From Acinetobacter johnsonii CIP 64.6 (GTDB lineage Bacteria > Pseudomonadota > Gammaproteobacteria > Pseudomonadales > Moraxellaceae): DNA of 64,000 nt. Below the pieces are notes generated by a model. That model did no database searches. It was given only the letters and a program-made list of their open reading frames with translations, and was not told the DNA's origin. Below are positions 26,701-35,515 of this stretch, one piece after another. Where the stretch lies: assembly GCF_000368045.1 (NCBI RefSeq), contig NZ_KB849238.1, positions 62,001-126,000 on the forward strand, in the 5' to 3' direction. The position numbers were made by a program, and so were the translations under genes. Position 1 is the first letter of the stretch, and every line of letters begins with the position of its first letter.

Positions 26701-28482
26701 TTAAGCTTGGCTGGTGAAGTAGTCTTCAGAGAAGTTCATGATAACTTCTGCACCTGCTTTTACTTTTGCAATACGTAAGTCGATTTCAGGCAAAATACGT
26801 TGAGCAAAATAAGCTGCAAGCGCCAGTTTGTTTTGATAGAAGTCACCATCTTTGGCTTTTGCAGCATTGGCAATTCTTGCAAACATATAGGCAAAGCTGA
26901 GTAGGCCGATTGCATGTAAGTAATCCACTGCTGCAGCATTCGGGAACTCTGCACTTTCAGCAGCACGTTCAAGAACATACTTGGTCACTTCTTCCACTTC
27001 AGTTGCCGCATCGAGTGTTGCATCTTTAATGAAGTTTAGATCTGCATCTAAGCTGTTAGCAAAGTCACGGATTTCAGTAATGTAGTCTGCGATGAATGCC
27101 CCACCACATTTAATGGTTTTACGACCGATTAAATCTTGAGACTGAACGCCGTTGGTGCCTTCATAGATTTGTGCAATACGTAAGTCACGTACACATTGCT
27201 CCATGCCCCATTCACGAATATAGCCATGACCACCGAAGACCATTTGTGCATCTAAAGTTGCTTGGAATGCTGTGTCGGTTAAATACGCTTTTGCAATTGG
27301 GGTTAACAAGGCAACGCGGTCATTGGCTGCTTTCACAGCTTCAGGGTCTGTTGAGAACTTGGTGATATCCAGTTGCTGACCCACGTAAACTGCAAATGCA
27401 CGAGATGCTTCGTTGTTCGCACGTGCATTAAGCAACATACGACGCACATCACCATGAACTAAAATGCTGTCCGCAGGTTTAGCAGGCGATTGAACACCCG
27501 ACGCGCTACGACCTTGTAGACGGTCTGTTGCGTACTGTGCCGCATTTTGGTAAGCAAATTCAGATGCGCCTAAACCTTGAATACCCATCGACAAACGTTC
27601 GTAGTTCATCATCACGAACATTGCCGCAAGGCCTTCATTTTCTTTACCGACCAAGTAACCCTTGGCACCGTCAAAGTTCATTACACAAGTTGCAGACGCT
27701 TTGATCCCCATTTTGTGTTCAATTGAACCTGGACCTGCCGCATTACGCTCGCCTACAGAACCATCTGCATTCAATAGGAATTTAGGCACGATGAATAATG
27801 AAATACCACGTGAACCCGCAGGTGCATCAGGGGTTTTTGCCAAAACTAAGTGAATGATATTTTCAGCTAAGTCGTGGTCACCACCAGTAATAAAGATTTT
27901 AGTCCCTGTAATGTTATAGGTGCCGTCTTCGTTACGTTCAGCTTTAGTTTTGATAATGCCTAAATCTGTACCTGCATGTGGCTCAGTTAAACACATGGTC
28001 CCAGACCATTCGCCTGAGTAAATTTTAGGTAAATAGGTTTCTTTTTGTTCTTGCGATGCATAGCTGTTTAGCGCCATGCCAGCACCGACAGAAAGAAGCG
28101 GGTAGAGCATGAATGATGGGTTGGTTGCGAACAGCATTTCATCTGCAAGAACTGTCAGCATTTTTGGCATGCCTTGACCGCCCCATTCTTCATCAGCCGC
28201 TAAGCCAATCCATCCGCCTTCAGCATATTGCTTAAACGCTTCTTTAAAACCAGCAGGTGTAGTCACTGCACCATTGCTAAATGTTGCGCCTTCTTCATCA
28301 CCTGTACGGTTTAAAGGCAGGGTTACGTTTTGCGCAAATTTAGCCATTTCCTCGAGGATCGCTTCAGCCGTCGCACTGTCTACATGAGCTAGATTTTCAT
28401 TAGACTGCCAGAACTGATCTGCATTGAAAACGTCATTGAGGATAAACTTCATATCCGCAAGTGGGGCATTATAAATTGGCAT
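26701..28482 (-). CDS. Acyl-CoA dehydrogenase, large C-terminal-domain type (1)
   Basis: 593 residues, larger than the usual 380-residue enzyme. A short N-terminal acyl-CoA dehydrogenase cap (MPIYNAPLADMKFILNDVF) is followed by the N, middle and C domains: CLTEPHAGTDLGIIKTKAE binds FAD, and YERLSMGIQGLGASEFAYQNA, VFGGHGYIREWGMEQCVRD and IYEGTNGVQSQDLIGRK are conserved. A helical extension completes it. Family members oxidise acyl-CoAs in beta-oxidation, and some act on methylmercaptopropionyl-CoA. Substrate length is not readable. A paralog lies just upstream, separated by a terminator. Confidence 0.9.
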   Translation of the reverse strand: MPIYNAPLADMKFILNDVFNADQFWQSNENLAHVDSATAEAILEEMAKFAQNVTLPLNRTGDEEGATFSNGAVTTPAGFKEAFKQYAEGGWIGLAADEEWGGQGMPKMLTVLADEMLFATNPSFMLYPLLSVGAGMALNSYASQEQKETYLPKIYSGEWSGTMCLTEPHAGTDLGIIKTKAERNEDGTYNITGTKIFITGGDHDLAENIIHLVLAKTPDAPAGSRGISLFIVPKFLLNADGSVGERNAAGPGSIEHKMGIKASATCVMNFDGAKGYLVGKENEGLAAMFVMMNYERLSMGIQGLGASEFAYQNAAQYATDRLQGRSASGVQSPAKPADSILVHGDVRRMLLNARANNEASRAFAVYVGQQLDITKFSTDPEAVKAANDRVALLTPIAKAYLTDTAFQATLDAQMVFGGHGYIREWGMEQCVRDLRIAQIYEGTNGVQSQDLIGRKTIKCGGAFIADYITEIRDFANSLDADLNFIKDATLDAATEVEEVTKYVLERAAESAEFPNAAAVDYLHAIGLLSFAYMFARIANAAKAKDGDFYQNKLALAAYFAQRILPEIDLRIAKVKAGAEVIMNFSEDYFTSQA

Positions 28483-28590
28483 GTTCGTTCACCTGTTTAT
28501 TGTTTGAATCTCTGTAGACTTAGGACAGCTTAATTAACAACGGAGAGTGTTGTCAGATGACCCAAGCGAAATAACGCTCTATTTATAAAG

Positions 28591-28625
28591 AAAAAGGACT
28601 GCCAAAGCTATGACTGTCCTTTTTC
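28591..28625 (-). terminator. Terminator after acyl-CoA dehydrogenase 2
   Basis: AAAAAGGAC and GTCCTTTTT pair across 16 bases; on the minus strand this lies about 55 bases after the stop at 28680. A perfect palindrome (TGTACTC-AA-GAGTACA, 28631-28646) stands between stop and terminator. Confidence 0.7.
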
Positions 28626-28679
28626 ATTTCTGTACTCAAGAGTACAACTATTTCGAATATCGAATTAGTTATTAACTAC

Positions 28680-30482
28680 TTAGAATGCAAAGTGCTCTGC
28701 ATCTAATGCGAATAACGGTTCTACGCCACCAGCAATCACGTCAACGTGTGAGCGAACACGTGGAAGGATCTTCTTGAAGTAGAAACGTGCAGTCGTTGTT
28801 TTTGCGTTGTAGAAGTCAACTTCAGTGGTACCTGCAGCCAATGTTTCTTGTGCTACAAGTGCCATGCGCGCCCATAGGTAAGCAAGGGTTACATAACCAG
28901 AGAAGTATAGGTAATCGACCGCAGCAGCACCCACTTCATCTGGGTTTTGCATTGCTTTCATACCAATTTGCATGGTTAAGTCACCCCACTCTTTGTTTAG
29001 AGCAGCAAGAGGTTCAACAAACTCTTTCATTGCAGCATTGTCTTTGTTTGCTTCAACGAATTTGTGAATAATCTTAGTGAAGTCTTTCAACATTGCACCT
29101 TGAGTACCCAAAACTTTACGACCTAACAAGTCAAGCGCTTGGATTTCAGTTGTCCCTTCGTATAAACACGCAATACGTGTATCACGAACGATTTGTTCCA
29201 TGCCATGCTCTGAAATAAAGCCGTGACCACCAAACACTTGAACGCCGTGTTTTGCAGATTCAGAACCTGTTTCAGTCAAGAATGCTTTTGCAATTGGAGT
29301 AAGCAGTGACAAGATGTTGTCAGAAGATTTACGCTCTTCTTCAGTTGCACCTTGCTCAACTACGTCCGCATGTAGAGACAATAAGTAAACCAGTGCACGA
29401 CCACCTTCAGCAAATGCTTTTTGAGTTAACAGCATGTTACGAACAGCAGGGTGAACAATAATTGGATCGGCTTCTTTTTCTGGTGCTTTAGGACCTGTCA
29501 AAGAACGCATTGCTAAACGGTCTTTCGCATAGGTTAATGCACCTTGGAATGCGCCTTCAGATGCTGCCAGACCTTGTACAGCCGTACCAATACGTGCAGT
29601 GTTCATGAAAGTGAACATGCAGTTTAAGCCACGGTTTTCAGGGCCAATCAGGAAACCTTTTGCATTGTCAAAGTTGATCACGCAAGTTGAGTTCCCGTGG
29701 ATCCCCATTTTGTGTTCGATAGAACCACAACGCACGGCGTTACGCTCACCCACAGTACCGTCTGCGTTTAAGTTAAACTTCGGCACGATGAATAAAGAAA
29801 TACCTTTGGTGCCTTTAGGTGCGCCAGGAAGACGAGCAAGTACAATGTGAACAATGTTCTCAGCCATGTCATGTTCACCCGCTGAGATAAAGATTTTCTC
29901 ACCAGTGATTGCATAGCTACCGTCAGCTTGTGGCTCAGCTTTAGTACGGATAATACCCAAGTCAGAACCTGCATGAGATTCTGTCAAGCACATCGTACCT
30001 GTCCAAACACCTGAAACAAGGTTTGGTAAGTAAGCATCTTTTTGTTCAGCTGAACCGTGATGTTCTAAAGTACGAACTGCACCATGAGAAAGACCTGGGT
30101 ACATACCCCATGCCCAGTTTGCAGTACCGACCATTTCTGAAATCACGTTACCCAAAGAAACAGGTAATGCTTGACCACCGTATTGCTCTTCAGCAGAAAG
30201 AGACGGGAAGCCAAGTTCGATATATTTTTGATACGCTTCTTTAAAGCCAGTTGGAGTTGTAACAACGCCATCATTCCAAGTACAACCTTCGCGGTCGCCG
30301 CTTTGGTTGATTGGAGATAATTCGTTTTCACAGAAATCTGCAGCAGCTTCTAAATATTGGTCAACCAATTCACGGCTTACGGTTTCCTGAAATGCAGGCA
30401 ATTTAGAATAGTGTTCTTCTGCATTCAATAGCTCATGCAGTACGAATTGCATATCACGTAAGGGCGCTTTGTATTGTGGCAT
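28680..30482 (-). CDS. Acyl-CoA dehydrogenase, large C-terminal-domain type (2)
   Basis: 600 residues, same architecture as the gene at 26701 and clearly paralogous: N-terminal cap (MPQYKAPLRDMQFVLHELL), CLTESHAGSDLGIIRTKAE, FMNTARIGTAVQGLAASEGAFQGA, VFGGHGFISEHGMEQIVRD and YEGTTEIQALDLLGRK. Expected to oxidise fatty acyl-CoAs in beta-oxidation as a flavoprotein handing electrons to ETF. The two paralogs may differ in chain-length range. A 13-base palindrome (30499-30511) lies 17 bases upstream of the start and could be an operator. Confidence 0.9.
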   Translation of the reverse strand: MPQYKAPLRDMQFVLHELLNAEEHYSKLPAFQETVSRELVDQYLEAAADFCENELSPINQSGDREGCTWNDGVVTTPTGFKEAYQKYIELGFPSLSAEEQYGGQALPVSLGNVISEMVGTANWAWGMYPGLSHGAVRTLEHHGSAEQKDAYLPNLVSGVWTGTMCLTESHAGSDLGIIRTKAEPQADGSYAITGEKIFISAGEHDMAENIVHIVLARLPGAPKGTKGISLFIVPKFNLNADGTVGERNAVRCGSIEHKMGIHGNSTCVINFDNAKGFLIGPENRGLNCMFTFMNTARIGTAVQGLAASEGAFQGALTYAKDRLAMRSLTGPKAPEKEADPIIVHPAVRNMLLTQKAFAEGGRALVYLLSLHADVVEQGATEEERKSSDNILSLLTPIAKAFLTETGSESAKHGVQVFGGHGFISEHGMEQIVRDTRIACLYEGTTEIQALDLLGRKVLGTQGAMLKDFTKIIHKFVEANKDNAAMKEFVEPLAALNKEWGDLTMQIGMKAMQNPDEVGAAAVDYLYFSGYVTLAYLWARMALVAQETLAAGTTEVDFYNAKTTTARFYFKKILPRVRSHVDVIAGGVEPLFALDAEHFAF

Positions 30483-30498
30483 ATCGGTTTCCTCAATA

Positions 30499-30511
30499 CT
30501 GGTTTAACCAG
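30499..30511. promoter_or_regulatory. Palindrome upstream of acyl-CoA dehydrogenase 2
   Basis: CTGGTT-T-AACCAG is a perfect palindrome 17 bases before the start codon. A second inverted repeat, CGTGTC-TTCTTT-GACACG, lies at 30537-30554. Either could be a repressor site for a fatty-acid regulator; no known consensus is matched. Confidence 0.3.
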
Positions 30512-30734
30512 CTTATAATCCTAATAAACATAAAAACGTGTCTTCTTTGACACGGATTGGAATAACTTAATCGTGCAACATCTTCTAATTTGGTACAAGC
30601 GGTTCGGGTGCTTTTCTTGGTGACTGTAAAGTCAAATAAATATTATTCAAAATCGCTAAGTGCACTGAGTGTAAACAGTTTTGCTGCTTTTGGCATGACA
30701 TAAATAGTCAAAAAGCGTAAAAAGTTATGTCCAA

Positions 30735-30761
30735 TAAAAAAGGCGCAATTTGCGCCTTTTT
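30735..30761 (-). terminator. Terminator downstream of the Spy-like lipoprotein gene
   Basis: AAAAAAGGCGCA, an ATT loop and TGCGCCTTTTT form a strong hairpin. It follows the end of the longer, interrupted frame (stop at 30788), which fits that frame being the original gene end. Confidence 0.8.
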
Positions 30762-30787
30762 GATCTATTTATACTTTTTAGAGTGGT

Positions 30788-30928
30788 TTAAGCAGCCTTA
30801 TTGGGTGCTGAAACAGGAGCTTTAGGTTGGAAGTGAACGATACATTTGCCATCTACTGTTTGTGTGCCAACTTTTAACTGCACGGCTTTACCATCGGTTT
30901 GACCTTGGCAGGCTTTGGTCGCAGCTTG
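30788..30928 (-). pseudogene. Severed C-terminal segment of the Spy-like lipoprotein gene
   Basis: Directly after the TAA at 30931-30929 the same frame stays open for 46 codons (QAATKACQGQTDGKAVQLKV, then GTQTVDGKCIVHFQPKAPVS and a short tail) to a TAA at 30790-30788, followed by a terminator. This segment mirrors an internal part of the upstream protein (IKKACDGKAVGSAVQVKAGEQTLEGTCAISFKP), including the two cysteines, so it is a second copy of the same repeat cut off by one stop codon. I see no start codon or ribosome site of its own. It is either a decayed gene end or a sequencing/assembly error. Confidence 0.75.
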
Positions 30929-31405
30929 TTAGCGCGCTTGACGTTCAGCTAAACGTTGATCGTATTGCTGGGTTAACTCAGCACGTTTCGCATCGGTTAG
31001 TGGTTCGCCGCGTTGCATATGCATACCACGGAATTCACCACGATCGGCTTGATCGCCACGCATTGGGCGATGTTCACCACGTTTCATTTCATCACGGTTC
31101 GGTTTAAATGAAATCGCACATGTGCCTTCTAGTGTTTGCTCACCTGCTTTGACTTGGACTGCTGAACCCACCGCTTTGCCATCGCAGGCTTTTTTAATGT
31201 CTTGCATGACTTGTTTACGTTCAGTACGCATTTTTTCAAATTGTTCGCGTTGTTCAGGTGTCATGTGACGGTCTTTCTGATAATGACCATGCATATGTTG
31301 CGACTGCTCCATATCTTTCGGTGCTTGGGTGGATTGACAAGCAGTCAACACACCTACAGATAAAACGCTGGCAGTGGCTAAAGCCATTTTTGTCATCTTA
31401 TTCAT
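30929..31405 (-). CDS. Spy/CpxP-like lipoprotein, probably truncated by a nonsense codon
   Basis: 158 residues up to a TAA. A lipoprotein signal (ATASVLSVGVLTAC, lipobox LTAC) predicts lipid attachment after export. The mature part has LTxxQ-like segments (MTPEQREQFEKMRTERKQ and LTDAKRAELTQQYDQRLAERQ) reminiscent of Spy and CpxP periplasmic chaperones, and between them a repeat with two cysteines (KACDGKAVGSAVQVKAGEQ, then TLEGTCAISFKP). The frame continues past the stop with a second copy of that repeat. The gene is divergent from baeS, 131 bases away. In E. coli BaeR controls spy, so a regulatory link is plausible but inferred. Confidence 0.7.
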   Translation of the reverse strand: MNKMTKMALATASVLSVGVLTACQSTQAPKDMEQSQHMHGHYQKDRHMTPEQREQFEKMRTERKQVMQDIKKACDGKAVGSAVQVKAGEQTLEGTCAISFKPNRDEMKRGEHRPMRGDQADRGEFRGMHMQRGEPLTDAKRAELTQQYDQRLAERQAR

Positions 31406-31536
31406 TCTACAACTCCCCCATACAAGAGCATGTCATTTTGGATGATTAAAGATTAAATAATAAAGATGTAGAAACAATCGAGAGTTTTTTGATGCAGTGT
31501 TCTATACAATAACAAGGCAAAAGAACGACCGAGAGA

Positions 31537-33195
31537 TTGCTTTTGAAGATTCGCCGCGTACCGATTGCTTTACGCTTATTCCTCACTGTATTGCTGACCA
31601 CTTTGGTGATTACCACGGTGAGTTTAGGTGTGTTGCATTGGACGATGCAAAAGAATTTTGCCAAATATGTGGCGGACGTGGAAATGCAAAAGCTCGATCA
31701 TCTGATTGATAACTTAGCAGGCGTTTATAGTACCTATCATGACTGGGGCAATGCCATTCAAGCGCAAATTTTGCAGATTGAAGGACATGCTGCGCCAGAT
31801 GATTATGACCGTCTCTCTCGTTGGTGGTTACGTCGCCAGTACGACATTGCTTTGCAACAGCGTTATTTTAAAGAAAATACCAAAACCTTACTCAGTGATG
31901 TTTCTACCACTGAAGTCAAACATGAAAAACAGATTTTAACCGAACAAGAACTGCAAGCTTTGGAGGAAAACTTACCTTCGGAGTTTCAACCCTTTGAAGG
32001 TTTAAAGTTCCCGCTCAGCGCCAATCAAAATGTTTTCCGTCCAGATCGTAAAAAAGAAGAGATTGAACAAGAGAGCAAACAAAACACAGGCAAAAAACAG
32101 TTTATTTCCACGCCTGACCGTTTAGGTCTTAGCTCGCGTTTGTCTTTATACGATACGCAGCGTCAGTTCGTGGTCGGTGAACCTTCGGATGATCAAGTTT
32201 CTTTCCGTCCTATTGTGGTGAATAACCAAGTGGTGGGCTACTTGGGGCTGAAACCAGTTCTCGATCAAGATGATGCGTTAAGTATCAACTTCTTTAGTAA
32301 TCAAAAGCGCTATTTATTACTAGTCTATGGTTTAACCGTTTTTGCCAGTTTAATTGCTGCGTTGTTACTTGCGACTTATTTTAAGACACCGATTCAACGC
32401 TTGTTGAATGGTACGCGTGAATTAACGAAGGGTAATTTTCAGCATCAAGTTAAAGTGAATCGAAATGATGAGCTGGGTGATTTGTCCAATGAACTGAACC
32501 AACTGGCGGTGATTTTAGATCAGCATGAAATTTCACGTCGTCAATGGGTGTCAGATACTTCACATGAGTTGAAAACACCGCTGGCGGTATTACAAGCGCA
32601 GATCGAAGCGATGCAAGACGGTATTCGGAAACCAACGCCTGAGCATTTTGAATCGATGTTACGCCAAGTCACCAGTTTGAAAAAACTCACGCATGACTTG
32701 GCTGATTTGGCACAAGCGGAAGCACAGCAATTAAACTGTTACTTTGCAACCGTGAACCCATGGGCGGTAATTGAGCAAGAAGTGGAAAACTTTAAGCCTA
32801 AATTTGAACAGGCCCATTTAAGCATTAGTGTCGAAGGTGAGGGCGCCGAGTTACAACTTGATATTGACCGCTTTAAGCAAATCATGGTCAATTTATTGGG
32901 TAATAGCATTCGTTATACCGAAGCGGGTGGTCAGGTTCGAGTTCATACGGAACAGTCTGCAACAGATTGGACAGTCTATGTCGATGACAGTCCATATGGT
33001 TTAACTGATGAGCAACTGGCACGACTCGGTGAGCGTTTCTATCGAGTCGATGACTCGCGTACGCGGAGCACAGGTGGTACAGGTTTAGGTTTGGCTTTAT
33101 CGGCTAAACTGGCTCAGGCTTTGGGCGGCGAATTGAGTTTTGATCATTCGCCTTTGGGTGGTTTACGTTGCAAGTTAACGTTCCCAAAAAAATGA
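31537..33195 (+). CDS. baeS: Sensor histidine kinase BaeS
   Basis: 552 residues; the start appears to be TTG at 31537 behind GAGAGA. One membrane helix near residues 12-33, a long periplasmic sensor domain, a second helix (YLLLVYGLTVFASLIAALLLATYF, near 263-286), a HAMP linker, the HisKA motif WVSDTSHELKTPLAVLQAQIEA and an HATPase domain (IMVNLLGNSIRYTEAGG; DDSPYGLTDEQLARLGERFY; GTGLGLALS). The unusual G1 box (DDSPYGLTD) resembles that of BaeS (DSAPGVSD). With BaeR it senses envelope stress; in Acinetobacter the pair influences AdeABC and AdeIJK efflux pumps. baeR follows after 19 bases. Confidence 0.9.
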   Translation: MLLKIRRVPIALRLFLTVLLTTLVITTVSLGVLHWTMQKNFAKYVADVEMQKLDHLIDNLAGVYSTYHDWGNAIQAQILQIEGHAAPDDYDRLSRWWLRRQYDIALQQRYFKENTKTLLSDVSTTEVKHEKQILTEQELQALEENLPSEFQPFEGLKFPLSANQNVFRPDRKKEEIEQESKQNTGKKQFISTPDRLGLSSRLSLYDTQRQFVVGEPSDDQVSFRPIVVNNQVVGYLGLKPVLDQDDALSINFFSNQKRYLLLVYGLTVFASLIAALLLATYFKTPIQRLLNGTRELTKGNFQHQVKVNRNDELGDLSNELNQLAVILDQHEISRRQWVSDTSHELKTPLAVLQAQIEAMQDGIRKPTPEHFESMLRQVTSLKKLTHDLADLAQAEAQQLNCYFATVNPWAVIEQEVENFKPKFEQAHLSISVEGEGAELQLDIDRFKQIMVNLLGNSIRYTEAGGQVRVHTEQSATDWTVYVDDSPYGLTDEQLARLGERFYRVDDSRTRSTGGTGLGLALSAKLAQALGGELSFDHSPLGGLRCKLTFPKK

Positions 33196-33214
33196 AACAC
33201 AAAAGGAAGTATGT

Positions 33215-33901
33215 ATGAAACATATTATGCTGGTTGAAGATGAAGTAGAACTTGCACAATTGGTCCGCGATTATCTTGAAGCAGCGGGCTTTGAAGTCAG
33301 TATGTTTCATGATGGTCAGGAAGCTTACGATAGCTTTACGCAGCGTAAACCGAGTCTGATGATTTTAGACTTAATGGTGCCTCGTATGGATGGCTTGACC
33401 ATTTGCCGTAAAGTCCGTGAACAGTCGGATTTGCCGATTATTATGGTCACTGCACGTACGGAAGAAATCGACCGTGTGCTTGGCTTGAACATGGGGGCAG
33501 ACGACTATGTGTGTAAACCCTTTAGCCCAAAAGAATTGGTAGCGCGTGTCCAAGCCGTGTTACGTCGTTTAGAGCGTAAAGCTGAGCCTGAAGATCAGTC
33601 TTTGTTCCGTATGGATAAAGCGCAACAACGCATTTGGTATCAACAAAAGCCTTTAAACTTAACGCCGACCGAGTTTCGTTTACTGGAGTTGTTTTTAGAG
33701 CATGTGGGTCAAGTCTATTCACGTGCACAGCTACTGGATCATATCAACCCAGACAGCTTTGAAGTAGCTGACCGTGTGATTGATAGCCATATTAAGAACT
33801 TACGTCGTAAGATTTCGGATGCAGCTGAAACAGGCAACCGTCATGAATGGGTTCAGGCGGTATATGGGGTAGGCTACCGTTTTGAATATCCTGAAGATTA
33901 A
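33215..33901 (+). CDS. baeR: Response regulator BaeR
   Basis: 228 residues, OmpR/PhoB type. The receiver domain has acidic residues in MLVEDE, the phospho-acceptor Asp52 in LMILDLMVPRMDG and the conserved Lys in DDYVCKPFSPKEL. The winged-helix DNA-binding domain covers about residues 130-225 (LTPTEFRLLELFLEHVGQ; VIDSHIKNLRRKI; VYGVGYRFE). AAGGAAG precedes the ATG. It is expected to activate envelope-stress and efflux genes when phosphorylated by BaeS. A terminator at 33921 ends the two-gene unit. Confidence 0.92.
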   Translation: MKHIMLVEDEVELAQLVRDYLEAAGFEVSMFHDGQEAYDSFTQRKPSLMILDLMVPRMDGLTICRKVREQSDLPIIMVTARTEEIDRVLGLNMGADDYVCKPFSPKELVARVQAVLRRLERKAEPEDQSLFRMDKAQQRIWYQQKPLNLTPTEFRLLELFLEHVGQVYSRAQLLDHINPDSFEVADRVIDSHIKNLRRKISDAAETGNRHEWVQAVYGVGYRFEYPED

Positions 33902-33920
33902 TTCAGTTTTCTGAACGATA

Positions 33921-33957
33921 AAAAAAGCGGATAAGCTGAGGTTTATCCGCTTTTTTT
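33921..33957 (+). terminator. Terminator after baeR
   Basis: AAAGCGGATAA and TTATCCGCTTTTTTT pair across a short loop, 20 bases after the baeR stop. Confidence 0.85.
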
Positions 33958-34113
33958 ATGGGGTTCAAGCAAATGCGGCAATCAAAATCAGCAGTTTGCT
34001 TAAATCTCCAACTGGTGAAATGAAACCGAGCAATCTGCAATTTAAAAGGACAAGACTGGTTGATCGTCTGTGCAAGCGGTACAATTCATTTTTTTATCAG
34101 ATGAGCATGTGTT

Positions 34114-35469
34114 TTGAGCAGCGAGACGCCTAAACTTCAGCGCCGTTTAAAGAACCGCCATATTCAATTGATCGCCATGGGGGGTGCAATTGGCACAGGG
34201 CTGTTCTTAGGTTCAGCACATATTATTGAATCTGCTGGCCCTTCGATTATTTTGGGTTATATGATTGGCGGTTTGATTGCATTTTTAATTATGCGTCAGC
34301 TCGGTGAAATGATTGTGCATGAGCCAGTGACGGGTTCATTCAGCTACTTTGCCTTTAAATATTGGGGGCGGTTTTCAGGCTTTTTAACGGGCTGGAACTA
34401 CTGGGTATTGTATATCTTGGTGGTGATGACTGAACTGACTGCGATTGGCAAGTATGTGAATTACTGGTGGCCACATATTCCTGCGTGGGTCTCGGTGTTG
34501 GTGTTTTTTGTGGTGATCACACTGGCCAATCTTGCCAATGTCAAACTGTATGCGGAGTCTGAGTTTTGGCTGTCGATGATTAAAGTTGTGGCGATTATCG
34601 CCATGATCATCTTCGGAGTTTACCTGTTGTTGACGGCTGATGTCGGTTCAACCGCATCCGTCACGAACTTATGGGCACATGGCGGGTTTTTCCCACATGG
34701 CTTTGAAGGCTTGTTTTATATGTTGGCCTTTATGATGTTTGCCTTTGGCGGTATTGAGCTGATCAGTATGGCGGCTGCGGAAACCGAAGATCCTGAAAAG
34801 AACATTCCAAAAGCCGTCAATCAAACGGTGATTCGGGTTTTCCTGTTCTATATTTGCTCGCTGGCGATTCTTTTGTCTTTGGTGCCTTGGAATCAATTGG
34901 ATTTGGGTGGTTTAGATAAAAGTCCATTTGTGCTTATTTTTAAGCAAATTGGCATTGATTGGGCAGCACATTTACTGAATTTTATTATTCTGACTGCATC
35001 GGTTTCTGTTTGTAATAGTGGGATGTATGCCAATAGTCGCATGCTTTTAGGTCTGGCAGAACAAGGTAATGCCCCGCAAGTTTTTAAGCAGGTGAATCGG
35101 CAAGGGACACCGATTGCGGCTGTTTTATTTTCAGCATTACTGATTTTTGGCTGCGTGCTGTTGAATTACTTTTTGCCTGAAAAAGCGCTCAGTTATCTGA
35201 TTTATATTGTGGTCAGTGCTGCGGTGTTGAATTGGATGATGATCAGTTTGATCCATCTTAAATTTAGACAGAGTATGAAAAAACAGGGCATTCAAACCAA
35301 GTTTCCAGCGTTATTTGCACCGTTTAGCAATTATTTTGTTTTAGTGTTTATGCTGATGATTTTGTATATCATGTGGAATCAAGGTTTTATGCTTTCCGTG
35401 TTGATGCCTCCTGTCTGGATCCTCGTGTTATTTGTTTTATTTAAAACATTGAAGACGAAAAAAAGCTAA
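34114..35469 (+). CDS. AroP-like aromatic/neutral amino acid permease
   Basis: 451 residues with twelve predicted membrane helices, amino acid-polyamine-organocation family. LKNRHIQLIAMGGAIGTGLFLGSA, GGLIAFLIMRQLGEMIVHEPVTGSFSYFA, WNYWVLYILVVMTELTAIGKYV, FAFGGIELISMAAAETEDPEKNIPKA and NSRMLLGLAEQGNAP follow AroP and its close relatives, proton-driven importers of aromatic or other neutral amino acids. The exact substrate is not certain. The start appears to be TTG at 34114; no other start in frame is better placed. Confidence 0.85.
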   Translation: MSSETPKLQRRLKNRHIQLIAMGGAIGTGLFLGSAHIIESAGPSIILGYMIGGLIAFLIMRQLGEMIVHEPVTGSFSYFAFKYWGRFSGFLTGWNYWVLYILVVMTELTAIGKYVNYWWPHIPAWVSVLVFFVVITLANLANVKLYAESEFWLSMIKVVAIIAMIIFGVYLLLTADVGSTASVTNLWAHGGFFPHGFEGLFYMLAFMMFAFGGIELISMAAAETEDPEKNIPKAVNQTVIRVFLFYICSLAILLSLVPWNQLDLGGLDKSPFVLIFKQIGIDWAAHLLNFIILTASVSVCNSGMYANSRMLLGLAEQGNAPQVFKQVNRQGTPIAAVLFSALLIFGCVLLNYFLPEKALSYLIYIVVSAAVLNWMMISLIHLKFRQSMKKQGIQTKFPALFAPFSNYFVLVFMLMILYIMWNQGFMLSVLMPPVWILVLFVLFKTLKTKKS

Positions 35470-35488
35470 AGCGCAGGTGATGATGTTG

Positions 35489-35515
35489 AAAAGGACTCAA
35501 TATGAGTCCTTTTTT
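35489..35515 (+). terminator. Terminator after the amino acid permease
   Basis: AAAAGGACTCA, an ATA loop and TGAGTCCTTTTTT form a perfect stem with a T run 20 bases after the stop. Confidence 0.85.

Noticed and set aside
34068..34080. A string like the uptake sequences of Pasteurellaceae (CAAGCGGT), also near 30597
   Set aside because: Only isolated copies are seen and the organism is not of that family; chance is enough.
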